64,000 nucleotides of DNA from Meira nashicola (Eukaryota > Basidiomycota > Exobasidiomycetes > Exobasidiales > Brachybasidiaceae), in assembly GCA_001600355.1 (NCBI GenBank), contig BCJU01000001.1, positions 3,803,178 to 3,867,177 on the forward strand, written 5' to 3'. The notes below the pieces were generated by a model. It saw nothing but the letters and a program-made list of their open reading frames with translations, had not been told where the DNA came from and did not search any database. Below, one piece after another: positions 1-11,691 of this stretch. Within the stretch, counting starts at the first letter, position 1. Each line of letters begins with the position of its first letter. The position numbers and the translations under genes were made by a program.

Positions 1-1
1 A

Positions 2-1297
2 GAATTGAAAAGATCTGCTTCAAGTGCTGTTGTCATGTATACATCACATACATGTCCGCCATGTGTACAGATGCATCCCGTATACGAATCAATCGCTGAA
101 AAATATTCTGAAGCGGGAAAATACAAAGATAGACCGATCGTATTTGGTCAAGCATATGCTCAATCGGCTCAAATGCTAATGCAGCAAGAAGGTATCAGTG
201 CCACTCCGACTTTTCATTTTTACGCAGCCGGGAAGAAGGTTAATGAGTTGAAAGGTGCCAATCCGTCAAGCTTAGAAGATGCTATAGAAGCACTTCTTTG
301 GTCACAATATAGACCCCATCCTCACTCTAAACTTCAAAATCCAGCCGATCTCGTCCCCAGACAGGCGATTAAATATAAAACAATTCCAAATCTTATGTTT
401 GCACAACAGAAACTCAACGATATCACTTCCAAGCATCCTGCCAAAACATTTGCTGAAAAAGCTGATATTCAAGAAGCTCGAGCTGTATTGACGAAAGTAT
501 TATTCCCCTATATACACGAAGGTTTGGCAGCAGGAAAGCAAAAAGCAATGTCCAACCAAGATTTCGAAAGATGGATTGGTGCAGCTCAAAAGTCGATCGA
601 TGTACTTCGCTTATGTGATATTTTCCCAATTGTCGATTTAGTAAGAATTGCTGTGCTAGATTCTTCTCAGTCGGAAAACCTTTCAGGCTCTACCGAAGGC
701 AAAAAGATGCTTGATAGCGTTTGGGCAAAAGCAAAAGCTGATATGACACTGGAAAATAAAGCAACACTTTTGACGACGTTTCGATTGATAGGAAATCTGT
801 TGGCGATACCATCTCCTAATACGAACGCAAAGACTGTGCAGCTGGCTCGACATGTGTCTGAAAACAGTGATGTGATTTCATTACTCGTCTTTGGTGTTTT
901 AAGTGAAGATGTCAGTCTTCGCGGTGCTGCTATCAATGCTGTATTCAATCGTGCATTATTGCAAAGTGAAGGACGAAGTTTGTTTGTTACAACACCTAAT
1001 CAAAATGATGAACCTCAATCGGAAAGCGATGAAGAGGTGGAATTGATTTGCGCAGTTTTGGAATGTGTGGAGAAAGAGCAAGATTTGGAAAAGTTACATC
1101 GAGCAACTGCGGCCCTCTTGCTTCAACTTTACTGTGCTCCTTCTTGGCACGCAACATTGCAATCTTTACTGGACGTTTTAGAAGCTTCACAGAAGTTAGA
1201 GCAGAAGGTTGAAACAATCAAAGAAGACACTTCAGGCAAAGCTTCTGATGTATGTAAACTTTTAGAACAGACTCTGAGACTTATCAAAGCACAATGA
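2..1297 (+). CDS. Thioredoxin-PUL domain protein (5' partial)
   Basis: The reading frame is open to the left edge, so the N-terminus lies outside the window. The visible part starts inside a thioredoxin fold with a CPPC redox motif (TSHTCPPCVQMHP). A linker follows, then from about residue 125 a helical repeat region ending in LLEQTLRLIKAQ that resembles the PUL domain (PLAP/Ufd3/Lub1), which binds Cdc48/p97. Fungal proteins with thioredoxin plus PUL usually carry a PPPDE (desumoylating isopeptidase-like) domain in front, so the missing part may encode that. A role in ubiquitin/SUMO-Cdc48 handling is inference. The gene is tail-to-tail with the next one, 51 bp apart. Confidence 0.75.
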   Translation, partial: ELKRSASSAVVMYTSHTCPPCVQMHPVYESIAEKYSEAGKYKDRPIVFGQAYAQSAQMLMQQEGISATPTFHFYAAGKKVNELKGANPSSLEDAIEALLWSQYRPHPHSKLQNPADLVPRQAIKYKTIPNLMFAQQKLNDITSKHPAKTFAEKADIQEARAVLTKVLFPYIHEGLAAGKQKAMSNQDFERWIGAAQKSIDVLRLCDIFPIVDLVRIAVLDSSQSENLSGSTEGKKMLDSVWAKAKADMTLENKATLLTTFRLIGNLLAIPSPNTNAKTVQLARHVSENSDVISLLVFGVLSEDVSLRGAAINAVFNRALLQSEGRSLFVTTPNQNDEPQSESDEEVELICAVLECVEKEQDLEKLHRATAALLLQLYCAPSWHATLQSLLDVLEASQKLEQKVETIKEDTSGKASDVCKLLEQTLRLIKAQ

Positions 1298-1348
1298 GAG
1301 CGATAGATAGAATTGATGTATTATACAAATGGGTGCCGATAATTGCAA

Positions 1349-2992
1349 TTAATATAGTACATTCCAAGGGTCAGATCCATTGCCTAAAGCACGAATGAGG
1401 AAATCTTGACGACGATCCTTCAATTTTCCATAATGCGCTTGATTTCCTTGAAGAATTTTGACGCGAACAAGTTGTTCTGATGCATCTCTATCATCATTTG
1501 ATAAAGTCTTATCAAATGCCAAGGATGATGCTAGACTGGTACGAGGATCCTTTTTTCCTTTCGTGCTTGCCTTGTCTTGCTCTTGATTACTTTCTGTTTG
1601 CATTGCGGACGTACAAGTGCTGTTACGGATCATTGAAGAAATAGCCCGTTCTAGCATTCCTATATCGGGTATACGATGATTATTAAATTCATCAAAAAGT
1701 AGAGAACATAGAACATGGCTTTTTAATACCCTCTGAAGACCATGAGCGATATTGATGTCAGGTTGTTGCAAACCTTCATCACCTACTTGCTGACCGATTT
1801 GTGTAAGAGAAATCAATAAAGAAGCATTGATTGAAGAAAATCGAAATTTGATCAAAGGAGAAGCAACTAAACTTGAAATTAATTCTAAACATCTTGGAAC
1901 TTCTGAAGGCACAGAAACAAAAACGTCCAATTCTTTCACTCTTGTCCAAATCGTCATTCGTGCAAAGTTTAAAGGTTCTTCATGTTCGTGTAAAGGTAAA
2001 GAAGGACAAATGCTCAATTTTTCCGGCATACAAGCCCAATCTACTTCAACATCGCCTCGTTCTCCTTCATCTTCACTTTCGCTATCGTCAAGGTTAAAGG
2101 ATTCCGCTTGTTGTGTCAGAGTTTCTAATGCTCGTAAATCTTCTTCGTTCATCAATTTACGAGCTTGTCGACTTGCTTCTTGTTCATGTTGGTATTCACG
2201 TGCGTCTGCAGAAATATGAGCTTTATATCTTCTTTTAACTTCTTTTGCTGCTTCTTTACTTGCAAGTTCTAATCGTAACCAATTTGGTAATGTTTGACGA
2301 GCTCTCTCTTTGGCTGCTGCCATTTCTGCTCTAGTTTGTGCTTCGTTTCGATTCGTGAAATCGGATTTGAGCGGGATCGCGCTTAATGCTTCTCCTTGAA
2401 TCAATTTACCTTTTCGCATCTGTTTTACCATGCGCTTTATATTCTTGCGTCTAGCACCATTGAATTGCATCACATCAGCCACCGTTATCCTTCCATCAGC
2501 TGAAGATGCAGATGTGCGTACACGAGCACCTCGAATTTGTGCTGGATCTCTTAAAAGTGCACGAGTTTCCGAATTCCAAAGTGACAAATGTAAAAGATGA
2601 GGTCCTTGTTGTTGTAATAGTTTCAACATTTCAACATCCCAACCTGCAGACATGCTCGTCAATTTTGACACGTCATCCAATGCGATAAATAATGCTCTAT
2701 TAAAACCTTGCATGTCATTTTGAGATTTCGTATACCATTTTCTAAAATCACGAACATGTCTAGGAGCAACAATTACGGCAAATTTAGCGCTCAAAGACCA
2801 ATATCGAAATGTTCGATTAACTAAAGAACATGCTGCCAAAGTGGAAGATGCTATCGGATCACCATAAACACATGGTAGTGCATATTCCCGAACTATCTGT
2901 TCCAGTAATTCAGGCGGTAATCTTGGCTTGAGTGTTTGTGTATTATTGTCTGTATCATCTATATTGAGAGGAACATCACCATTCTGGGGCAT
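1349..2992 (-). CDS. F-box-like hypothetical protein
   Basis: A 547-residue single-exon protein starting at an ATG. Residues about 20-60 (LPPELLEQIVREYALP, then LAACSLVNRTFRYWS) have the pattern of a fungal F-box: a leading LPxE helix followed by a cluster ending at a conserved Trp. The next 100 residues could be a degenerate leucine-rich segment (HLLHLSLWN). The middle (about 175-290) is very basic and helical with a run of Lys/Arg/Glu, then an acidic stretch (DDSESEDEGERGDVEVD). No catalytic motif is visible. A substrate-adaptor role in an SCF ubiquitin ligase would fit, but is inference. It diverges from the OsmC-family gene with only 213 bp between the two start codons. Confidence 0.6.
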   Translation of the reverse strand: MPQNGDVPLNIDDTDNNTQTLKPRLPPELLEQIVREYALPCVYGDPIASSTLAACSLVNRTFRYWSLSAKFAVIVAPRHVRDFRKWYTKSQNDMQGFNRALFIALDDVSKLTSMSAGWDVEMLKLLQQQGPHLLHLSLWNSETRALLRDPAQIRGARVRTSASSADGRITVADVMQFNGARRKNIKRMVKQMRKGKLIQGEALSAIPLKSDFTNRNEAQTRAEMAAAKERARQTLPNWLRLELASKEAAKEVKRRYKAHISADAREYQHEQEASRQARKLMNEEDLRALETLTQQAESFNLDDSESEDEGERGDVEVDWACMPEKLSICPSLPLHEHEEPLNFARMTIWTRVKELDVFVSVPSEVPRCLELISSLVASPLIKFRFSSINASLLISLTQIGQQVGDEGLQQPDINIAHGLQRVLKSHVLCSLLFDEFNNHRIPDIGMLERAISSMIRNSTCTSAMQTESNQEQDKASTKGKKDPRTSLASSLAFDKTLSNDDRDASEQLVRVKILQGNQAHYGKLKDRRQDFLIRALGNGSDPWNVLY

Positions 2993-3205
2993 ATCAAATT
3001 ACTCACAGCAATGGTGGTTATTAGGCAGTAAGAAGATTTCAAGTAATTTACACAAACCTATCCCTGCGCTTTTTCCCTCCACCCTAGGCGGGGATTGGTT
3101 CAACATAAAAAGGCCGTGCGCGTCTCGGAGAGATATTCCTCTCGCTTTGATACATTCCCTCCCTTCAATAAACAGTAACACCATCTTTACTTCATCTGAT
3201 TAAAA

Positions 3206-3899
3206 ATGTTCAACATCGCTAGCACCGTCGCTCGTCCAGCTGCTCGTTCAGCTTTACGTATCAATGGTTTCTCTTCTCTCAAAGTTAATGCACCACGCAC
3301 AGTCACGACATTATCCAAGGCAGCATATACCGCAAAAGGTCAAGCAAGCGGTCAAGGTAGAGACGGTAAAGCTCATTTGACCGAAGAAGGTCCATTCGAA
3401 GTCAAATTAGCAATGCCAAAATCACTCGGTGGTAAAGGTGATGGTCAAAATCCAGAACAATTATTCGCTTTAGGTTACGCTTCATGCTTCTTGTCCGCTT
3501 TAAATTTGTCTGCAGGCAAAAATAAAATCCCTTTGCCAAAAAATGTAAAGGTAGACGCAGAAGTGGACATTGGTCCTCCAGCTTCTGGTCCTAATCCTTT
3601 TGGTATCGCCGTTCGTTTGATCGTTAGCAGTGATGCAAAAGGTGGAGAAGAGAAGAAAAACTTGGAGAAAGCTACCGAAAAGGCACACGAGGTGAGCATA
3701 TATTCAACGTTTTGGTAATCTTACTAGACTCAACTAACAATTTCACCTTTTCTAATGCTTTTTACAGATTTGCCCATACTCAAATGCAACCGTGAGTAAT
3801 ATTTATTCCCATTCAAGCATACATCTCGCTAACTTGCTCACATTTTTTCCTCACTTTTATTAGCGCGGTAACATCCCAGTAGATATCAAGGTGCAATAG
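3206..3899 (+). CDS. OsmC/Ohr-family organic hydroperoxide reductase, 3 exons
   Basis: Exons 3206-3691, 3768-3791 and 3864-3899 give 181 residues. Both introns (76 and 72 nt) have GTGAG donors, AG acceptors and CTAAC branch-like sequences. The protein has the family's two active-site cysteines: the peroxidatic one in ALGYASCFLSAL and the second in ICPYSNATRGN. The second motif appears only after splicing, because exon 2 is a 24-nt microexon encoding ICPYSNAT. Members reduce organic hydroperoxides through this dithiol pair. The first 45 residues are Arg/Ser/Ala-rich and lack acids, as in a mitochondrial presequence (inference). Length is normal for the family once the presequence is added. Retaining intron 1 adds nine codons and a stop, removing the second cysteine. 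Confidence 0.9.
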
Positions 3900-4835
3900 A
3901 TAATGGTCTACACGAGAGATGGACGATCGATCACAAAGCATCTTTGATTGTTTGTGATTATACGTCACCGCTAATGTCATCTTCGAATTGTTATCTTTCA
4001 ACCTTTAAAACGTGTGAGAAGAAGATCGGAGTTTAAATTGTGCTTTATTCGTGAGAAAATTCTCTGAGCGTGTGCCCAATGTCACGATTGCAGAACAATA
4101 TTGGAACTTTTGATCACTTTAAAAGTCCAACTAATTCCTTTGGTCTACTATACAATCCATAAGAGTATAAGTAAGGATACGCATGCATTTCATGATCTTG
4201 AATTAATTGATTTCAAAGCCAAAGTTTATCTTCGCTAAAAGTCAGTTCTTCTCATTCTTTTAGGAAGTATAATCTTAGATTCTTTAGTGCAGTTGCATGC
4301 CGCATCAAACAAAGGAAAGAGGCAGATCCGCTGAGACGCTTCAAGCGGGACAATAATAAGAATGTGCAAGTGCTTTCATGCTTCTCAAAGGACGGGCGCG
4401 AGCGTAGGGCGTAATACGCATACATGCTTGTGTGTGATTTTACTCAGCACTGGACGAGGACTTTTTTTTGTTGCACCGCAGACTGTATTCGTACACGTAG
4501 GAAGAAATACATCCATACGCTATCAAGCGTTTAAATTCACAAAATAGCATTCTTCCTGCTGCTAACTTTTTTTTGCGGACAAAAAAGTGTTGGCATATGC
4601 GGTAATGACCTAATTCAAGATTCCCATCAGAACAATCATATACGAATCGAGTACAACATTCTCTTCAGGGAGAGCAATTCGAGGGTGAAGAACAGATTGC
4701 TCCTCGCTTTCGACTAGGACAATAATCATACATCTTTTACCACCTGACCTCGATTTTTTTGAGCGCGGCTCTTTCATTTCAACAAAGAAAAAATAGATAC
4801 GCCCTCCTACCATAACCTCTACAAATCGGCCCGTC
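3900..4835. other. Intergenic, OsmC 3' side and KAP104 promoter
   Basis: 936 bp without a supportable gene. It contains short T-rich runs and the presumed KAP104 promoter and 5' leader. No tRNA, repeat or conserved motif was recognised; short open frames here lack coding character. Confidence 0.5.
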
Positions 4836-7679
4836 ATGGCGACGTGGCAACCACAAGAGCAAGGTTTGGGAGAGTTGATTCAACTTCTTCGAGAATCGCA
4901 AAGTATACAGCATGACGTTCAAGTGCACATTGCAGATCGATTGGAACAGCTCAGTCAACTACCCGATTATGCAAATAATTTGGTCTACATTTTGATTCGA
5001 ATGGAATCAGAAGATGTGAAAGTTCGCACAGTAGCAGGTTTGATTCTCAAGAATCATCTTTCTCGGACTGGGGATCAGATAGCGCCTGGATCTATCGATT
5101 ATGTCAAAAGTGTCATCATTCCCGGATTACGATTACAAGACGATGTATTAAGAAGAACAGTGACTCAAGTGATTTCCATGATCATGGCTATCCTTCTACC
5201 TCAAAATTGGCTAGAAGGTCTTAGTCAGCTAATGCAACTCTTGGATTCTTCCGACACCACAGAAGCAGAAGGAGCTTATAGCACGTTTGCCAAAATATGC
5301 GAAGATATCCCTAAAGCATTGGAAGCATGTGAGGTAAACGGTACGCAACCTTTGCAACACTTAACATTAAAACTTCTCGAAGCTACAGGACATCCCGATA
5401 AGAGAATTCGTATGCATGCCCTCAATTGCTTAAATCAATTCGTTCAAATTGGCACTTCTCCCCTTCAACAGCACATGGACGCTTTCATCAAAGCACTATT
5501 CGCTTCTGCTACAGATGGAGAAGCAACCATTCGCAGATTCGTTTGTCAAGCTTTGGTTCTTATCTTGGGAGCAAGGCCAGAAAAACTCATGCCTGAGATC
5601 AATAACGTTGTCGATTATATGCTCTTTTCTACCGAAGAGCAGGACGAAGAGGTTGCATTGGAGGCATGTGAATTCTGGCTACAATTCGCCGAAGATCCGC
5701 AAATTGCACCAAACCTACGACCTTTCTTAGATCGTGTAGCCCCAGTTTTACTCAAGTGTATGATCTATACAGATATTGATCTGTTGATGTTAGGCGGGGA
5801 TGAGGATGATGCGGCAGTTCCAGATCGACCTGAAGACATCAAACCACAACATTATGGAGGTAAAGACCATCGTAATGAACGTGCAGAGGATGCAGCCAAT
5901 GGCGAGGCAGGTCCCTCAACCAACAAGCAATCACGTGCAGGTATTGAAGCGGCCGAAAATGATGACGAAGACGACGACGATGACGATGATTATTATGACG
6001 ACGACGAAGATGATGAAGATGAAGGAATCGGAGAATGGAATTTGAGAAAGTGCTCTGCTGCTGCTTTAGATGTGATGGCATTACAATTCAACCAAGACCT
6101 ACTAGAGATCTTGTTGCCTCTTCTGAAAGAAAGACTGTTCAGCGAGGATTGGATACAGAGAGAAAGTGGAATCCTTGCTTTGGGTGCGATTGCTGACGGC
6201 TGTATTTCGGGAGTGCAACCGCATCTGCCTACGCTAATACCTCTGCTCGTCAACACTCTAAAGGACCCCAAACCGCTTGTGCGTTCGATCGCATGCTGGA
6301 CGTTAAGCAGATATTCTTCTTGGTGCACAGCAATCAAAACACCTGAGCATCAACAAGCATACTTTTTACCTACAATGGAAGGACTTCTCCGAATGGTATT
6401 GGATAATAACAAACGAGTACAAGAAGCCGGATGTAGTGCCTTTGCTACCTTGGAAGAAGAGGCGGGAACTGATTTGGCTCAATTCCTTCAGCCAGTCTTG
6501 CAAACCTTGGTGTTTGCATTTGACAAATATCAACAAAAGAATCTTCTAATCCTTTACGACGCAATCGGAACATTGGCAGATTCGGTAGGTGCTTCTTTGA
6601 ATGAACCTCAATATGTTCAAACAATCATGCCACCCTTGATCAATAAATGGCAAAGCTTGACCGATGATGACATCGATCTCGTCCCTCTATTTGAGTGTTT
6701 ATCAAGTGTTACTATTGCAATTGGCCCTGGATTTTTGGAATATAGCCCTCCCGTTTTTCAAAGATGCTTGCAAATCATTCACAACACTTTGTCCGATTTC
6801 CAGCAAGAGAGTCAAAAGCCCTTGCAAGATCAAGATTTACCCGATCGAACCTTTATCATCGTTTCCCTGGATCTCTTGAGCGGTCTAACGCAAGGATTGG
6901 GTACGAACATCAGAAGTTTGATAGCGCAAAGCCAACCTCCATTGCTACCTTTGTTGGCCATGTGCATCACGCATCCTGATCCGCCAGTGAGACAATCTGG
7001 TTATGCTTTGTTGGGTGATTTGGCAATTTCCGCCTTTGATCTTTTACGACCGACTCTGCCACAAATCATGCCCGAATTGGTCAATCAAATTGAGACGGAA
7101 CCTAAGCCTGATACTGTTTGCGTTTGCAACAACGCATCTTGGTCTGCGGGAGAGATTGCGTTGCAATTCGGCAACTTATCTACAAACAATGGAAGTGGAA
7201 CAAATGGATCAACGAATCCATCTCCACGACAAGAGCTAGAGCAATGGGTAAATCCATTAATCAATCGACTGATACCCGTTTTGCTCAATCAAAAGAGTAT
7301 GAAATCTTTGAGTGAGAATGCAGCAGTCACGATTGGTAGACTTGGTCTTGTTGTGCCAGATATGGTAGCACCACACTTGGAAGTTTTCTTGGAATCATGG
7401 TGTCAAGCATTATGGGATATAAAGGATAATGATGAAAAGGATAGCGCTTTCCGTGGTTTATGCGAAATGATTCAAGTAAATCCAAACGGAGCTGCAAAAG
7501 GATTCGTGTACTTTTGCAATGCTGTCGTTCGCTGGACAACTCCAAGTCAACAATTGAACGATATGTTTGCAAAAATTTTGTCAGGATTCCGTGAGATGAG
7601 CGGAGCTCAATGGGATGTGCAAAAAGCCTCTTTTCCTCCCATAATAGCTCAAAGACTTGCAGATCGATATGGTCTTTAA
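4836..7679 (+). CDS. KAP104: Transportin (karyopherin beta-2)
   Basis: A 947-residue single-exon protein made of HEAT repeats throughout. The N-terminus (WQPQEQGLGELIQLLRES) and the block RTVAGLILKNHL are typical of transportin-1/Kap104. Residues about 375-398 form a nearly pure Asp/Glu run followed by EGIGEWNLRKCSAAALD. This is the acidic loop of HEAT repeat 8, through which RanGTP releases cargo. Kap104 imports hnRNP-like mRNA-binding proteins carrying a PY-NLS. Length matches the family (about 890-950). The gene is convergent with the CCCH gene, 386 bp apart. ATG at 4836 immediately precedes the conserved start of the family. Confidence 0.93.
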   Translation: MATWQPQEQGLGELIQLLRESQSIQHDVQVHIADRLEQLSQLPDYANNLVYILIRMESEDVKVRTVAGLILKNHLSRTGDQIAPGSIDYVKSVIIPGLRLQDDVLRRTVTQVISMIMAILLPQNWLEGLSQLMQLLDSSDTTEAEGAYSTFAKICEDIPKALEACEVNGTQPLQHLTLKLLEATGHPDKRIRMHALNCLNQFVQIGTSPLQQHMDAFIKALFASATDGEATIRRFVCQALVLILGARPEKLMPEINNVVDYMLFSTEEQDEEVALEACEFWLQFAEDPQIAPNLRPFLDRVAPVLLKCMIYTDIDLLMLGGDEDDAAVPDRPEDIKPQHYGGKDHRNERAEDAANGEAGPSTNKQSRAGIEAAENDDEDDDDDDDYYDDDEDDEDEGIGEWNLRKCSAAALDVMALQFNQDLLEILLPLLKERLFSEDWIQRESGILALGAIADGCISGVQPHLPTLIPLLVNTLKDPKPLVRSIACWTLSRYSSWCTAIKTPEHQQAYFLPTMEGLLRMVLDNNKRVQEAGCSAFATLEEEAGTDLAQFLQPVLQTLVFAFDKYQQKNLLILYDAIGTLADSVGASLNEPQYVQTIMPPLINKWQSLTDDDIDLVPLFECLSSVTIAIGPGFLEYSPPVFQRCLQIIHNTLSDFQQESQKPLQDQDLPDRTFIIVSLDLLSGLTQGLGTNIRSLIAQSQPPLLPLLAMCITHPDPPVRQSGYALLGDLAISAFDLLRPTLPQIMPELVNQIETEPKPDTVCVCNNASWSAGEIALQFGNLSTNNGSGTNGSTNPSPRQELEQWVNPLINRLIPVLLNQKSMKSLSENAAVTIGRLGLVVPDMVAPHLEVFLESWCQALWDIKDNDEKDSAFRGLCEMIQVNPNGAAKGFVYFCNAVVRWTTPSQQLNDMFAKILSGFREMSGAQWDVQKASFPPIIAQRLADRYGL

Positions 7680-8065
7680 GCTTTGTAAAAGAATAAAGCT
7701 CTCATTCTTATATTTTGCTTGTCAACGCTTTTCATTAGATCGATTCATTGTTCTATTTTCCATTATTCTCACGCACCATTTGATAACTCTCAGTCACCAT
7801 CACACAATCATATGTAAGGATAACAAGACACAATACATCATTCAATCAATTCGTACATTCACGTTTGATTCGCTAGTTTTTTTTTGAAAAGTACATTTTT
7901 AGTAGAATGCAGCTGGCTTCTGGAATGATTTCCCTCGTTCGAACATTTTTGTAGCCTTTATTGCCAATGCAGGTATGATCGAATGCGACCACCATTGTTG
8001 ATTTTGTTGTATAAATTGCTCTATATATAATTACAGAATCCCTTCTCCATATTCTCCTTGATGTA
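7680..8065. other. Convergent 3' spacer
   Basis: 386 bp between the stops of KAP104 and the CCCH gene. AT-rich, with presumed polyadenylation regions for both; nothing else seen. Confidence 0.5.
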
Positions 8066-10380
8066 TCATTCCAATTCAAAGATTGCTTCTTCCACCTCTT
8101 CTCCCGTTGTTGGGAGAGATAATGGACTAGCACCGATACCTCCTCCAATTGTTCCACTCGTACGGACACGATGAATGCCTGGATGTTGTCCTGTACCCGT
8201 TGTGAGGTGTTGCGCTCGTTGTGGGGCATGACCTGATCCGATTGTCAAACTATTTCTAGACTCGATACTTCCACTTCGCATTCCTTGACCGTTATTGATT
8301 CCAGTCTTGTCTGTATATCCTAGGCTATTAGTTGGGATAGCAATTCCTCCATCAACTGCTTTGATGGCAGGTGAAAGGTTGTAAGGACTTCCGTGACTAT
8401 TGCCCAATTGATTTTTGGAGAGTGATCCTGCCTCAAAGGAAGTTGAAACACTTTGTCCACCGATTGAACGCCCAAAGTGATGATGTAATCCTGAATGACG
8501 CTGATTGAAAATACTCGAAGGAACTGTAGGACCTAAATCGTCAACACTCGAACGTGCACCACCGATCACACCAGGAGAAGATGATTCCCCATTTCCGATC
8601 GTATCTACTCCGGACAGCCTTGAACGATTCACATTAAAGCCATTAGTCATTGTATTGCCTCCAGTCCCGTTTCCTACCACTGGATCGGCAGCTGATCGGA
8701 GATGTAGTCGTGAAAGGCCAGCTGCTAGACCTTGAGGTAGACTTTGACCAGGAGCATGTGATAATACAGCTTGAAAGTTGGGACTAAAAGCAGCTGACTT
8801 TTCTCCGTCTTCTTTTCGTGCATTTTCTCCCACAGCGCCTGATTCACCCCATACATCTCGACTTCTTGTGAGATCGCTCTGTAATCGAGAAGAAAGGAAG
8901 CCATTCGTTGTAGTGCCTGCTCCTAGTCGAGATCCTCCGATAGCCTTTGCCGTTCTTTCTATACCTCCGATAATAGGGTCCAAATCAGATGAAATGCTAT
9001 TCTCTGCACCATTACCTGCTGCCGTCCATTGTAAGCTGGTACTCACACCACCATTAGCTGGCATACTTTGCGAAGATGTTGAATGACCGTTGATAGCACC
9101 AGACAAGGTGGAATTCTTAGATGCTAAAACGCTTCTCCGTCTCCTCTCCAATTCAGCGGGAGTCAAAAGGTCGGACAAGCTAGATGGTAAAAATTCTTCC
9201 GCATGTTCATCTTCACCTCCTACCGCTGCTGTGCCTCCTCCATTGTCACGATGAACATTCCAAGATCTTTGAACTGCTGCTCGTAACACTGCATCTTCGT
9301 CTGCAGTACGACTGAACGATCTTCCGAATGCCTTTTCAGCATCACCTGTTCCTGTCCCATTGCTTAAAGCGTCATGAATTGGAGGACCAGAGAAGAAGAC
9401 CGAATTCGAACCAGGATGACTGAAAGGACTAGTACCGAAAATCTGTGCAGGCGCTGGACTTCCACCAATCATCGTTGAGGATGAAGGCATGGCCAAACCA
9501 TCAAAAGCGCTACCATCACGTCTTGTTTCACTTGCATTTGCTGTGGGCCAGTCAGAGTGCATACCTCTTGATATATTTTGCAAATTGCCTGTATAATTCG
9601 AATTCATTTGGTTTGGTTGATGCAGATCATCCGGCATTCCAAACATCAAATCTCCATTGCCATGCATTACTGCATTTGGATCCATTTGGTGATAATCGAA
9701 TGAAAGGCCAGATCTCTGCCCGGAAAGTCGTTTGTTGGATCCATTGATAGATTGTTGTGGCTGTTGTGGTAGCATTTGTCCTTGTATGCCATTCACACCA
9801 CTTTGTTGTTGTTGAGCTGCCCTTTTATTCTTTCTGTCCATGCTCATAGGTTGACCTGGTAAGATGTGGGCTAGAGCACATCTATGACCAAAACGGCAAT
9901 TGCCTTTCAGGTACCATTGACAAATCGCTTTTCCTGGTCCTTCTCCTGGCATATTATGTGCAAATGGGCAAGCATTTCCAGCAGAGCATCCATTAGAACG
10001 GAAGAATTTACATGGTACCTGCGATAACGCTTCTTTTTTCTTGGAGGATAATTTAATAGATGCTAATGCGCTTCCGTTAGCACCAGCGTCATTTTGGAGT
10101 AAGTCGTTAGTTTCTTGATCGGATTGTTGTCCGAAATCGATATCTAGTTCATCAAGAGTTTGTTGTATATTTTGTAAGTGATCTTGAGATGTTTCTGTTT
10201 GTGATTGACTGACATTTTTTGACAAATCGTTGGTGTTTTCGTCGTTTGGTTCTGATATCGATGCTGTGATGCTCTCGCTATACTTTTCCTGCTTTCCGTT
10301 TAATATGCGATTAGAAAGAATCAGTAAAATTGTCAAAAATCACAACAATCTCTACTACTTACCGTTTGTAGCTCTTCCAT
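8066..10380 (-). CDS. Tandem CCCH zinc-finger protein, 2 exons
   Basis: On the minus strand exon 1 is 10380-10363 and exon 2 is 10288-8066, with a 74-nt intron (GTAAGT donor, CAG acceptor). The product is 746 residues and starts MEELQT. A TGA lies upstream in frame, which supports this start. Two CX7CX5CX3H fingers lie at about residues 99-117 and 129-147 (CKFFRSNGCSAGNACPFAH and CQWYLKGNCRFGHRCALAH). Such paired CCCH fingers bind RNA, as in Lee1- and makorin-type proteins; no RING or other domain is visible. The remaining 600 residues are Ser/Gly/Asn-rich and presumably disordered. The exon-1 coding part is only 18 nt. A role in mRNA regulation is inferred. Confidence 0.8.
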
Positions 10381-11691
10381 CTCCGAATATCGAGGATGGT
10401 AGAGAAAGGGTCAACACCTTCTCTTACAGCGATTGATCTTAGCAAGGATAAGGCGTTCTTAGTCAAGAAAAGAAATGAGTTCGGAAGAAGTAGGTTAAGA
10501 AGAAGGCTTCCATCGTTCCCCAAACTCAAGATCTGAGCGCCGCCAAACGCTTTCAGCCATATCTCTTAACTTAATCCTATGCACAATTTACATTTTGCAC
10601 CCTACTGCATGCGTATAGAGTCTATTCGTTTGTAGTACGTACGTACGCCTACGTAAATTACACTAAAGGAACGTGCAAAGTGTGACAGTCGGGCGCACGC
10701 ATATCACTAGACTAAATGTTCAGCAGGAAGGAAATCAATTATTGACCATCATAGACGGGTATGACCGAGAGTATTGTCAGCTGTTTGAAGCATTGTGCAT
10801 TATTTTACTTCTTTCTTACAAACAAGCATAATGCATGTTTGGCTATCTTTTAGGCGATCCGTTCACCAAAGCCCGTGTAATATGTTTTACTCGTATCGGT
10901 GATCAGCAGATTGTGCAATTGGGCTAAACACCGCGCAGCGTGCGCCCACTGCTTATTTTAAGCACTTTAAATGCTGCCGCCTTTGTACAAACAGCGCTGC
11001 GTATAGCTAGCTCTCCACTACCCAATACTGAAATTGTACCTAAAAAGTCTGCATATATTGAACAATCAGAATATTTAAAGCAACACTTAACACAAACAAA
11101 CATAATCTGAGAAGCACGAGCAAGCAGCACATCAGGCCAGCAAAATAAAAAGCTCACTAAAATCCGGAATATAGTGCAGATCCCCTCCTCAATCTTTGAT
11201 TTCATTATTCATTCAATCCATCATCACGATCAATCTGAACAAGATTGATATTCTCGTCTGATAAACATTCAAACGCGATAACGAAGTAACGAACAAAGTG
11301 CCGAAAAGCCCATCTTGAGCGGTACAACTCAGTCACAGAAACAAGCCTTGTTCTGTGAAGCGCATGACCAAGAATTATATTACGACCTCAAGTTAGCCCA
11401 AGGCTTACCTTACCTTATATTGATCGGGTGTGTATGTGTACACGTCTTCATTGAACAACTTTCTTACTCGCTCAAAAAAGTATAAAGAATCCAATTTCGG
11501 ATTAAAAGCCAACATGCAAACGGAGACCGATTTTGTTTGAAAATTTCATCAAGACGTAAACGTACCCCTTTAGTCAAAATTGACTGCGTAGAAAAAGCTG
11601 AAAATATAATCTCAGCTCGCTTCGCCCTTTCGTTCGAGGGGGCGTGCATGGAAACGCAAGAGCGCTTTTCGGCTCATTGTATAATTTGATC
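10381..11691. other. Divergent promoter region, CCCH gene / arrestin-like gene
   Basis: 1311 bp between divergent starts. It contains a short palindromic tract of ACGT units near 10640 and several GCGC-rich patches (around 10930 and 10990). No RNA gene or credible small gene was found. Confidence 0.45.

Noticed and set aside
11644..11691. Earlier start for the arrestin-like protein
   Set aside because: The frame opens there with GTG; the first ATG is 11692. The same reasoning moved the starts of the shikimate dehydrogenase-like gene, NPT1, HIS2, MED17, VPS3844 and the transporter pseudogene.
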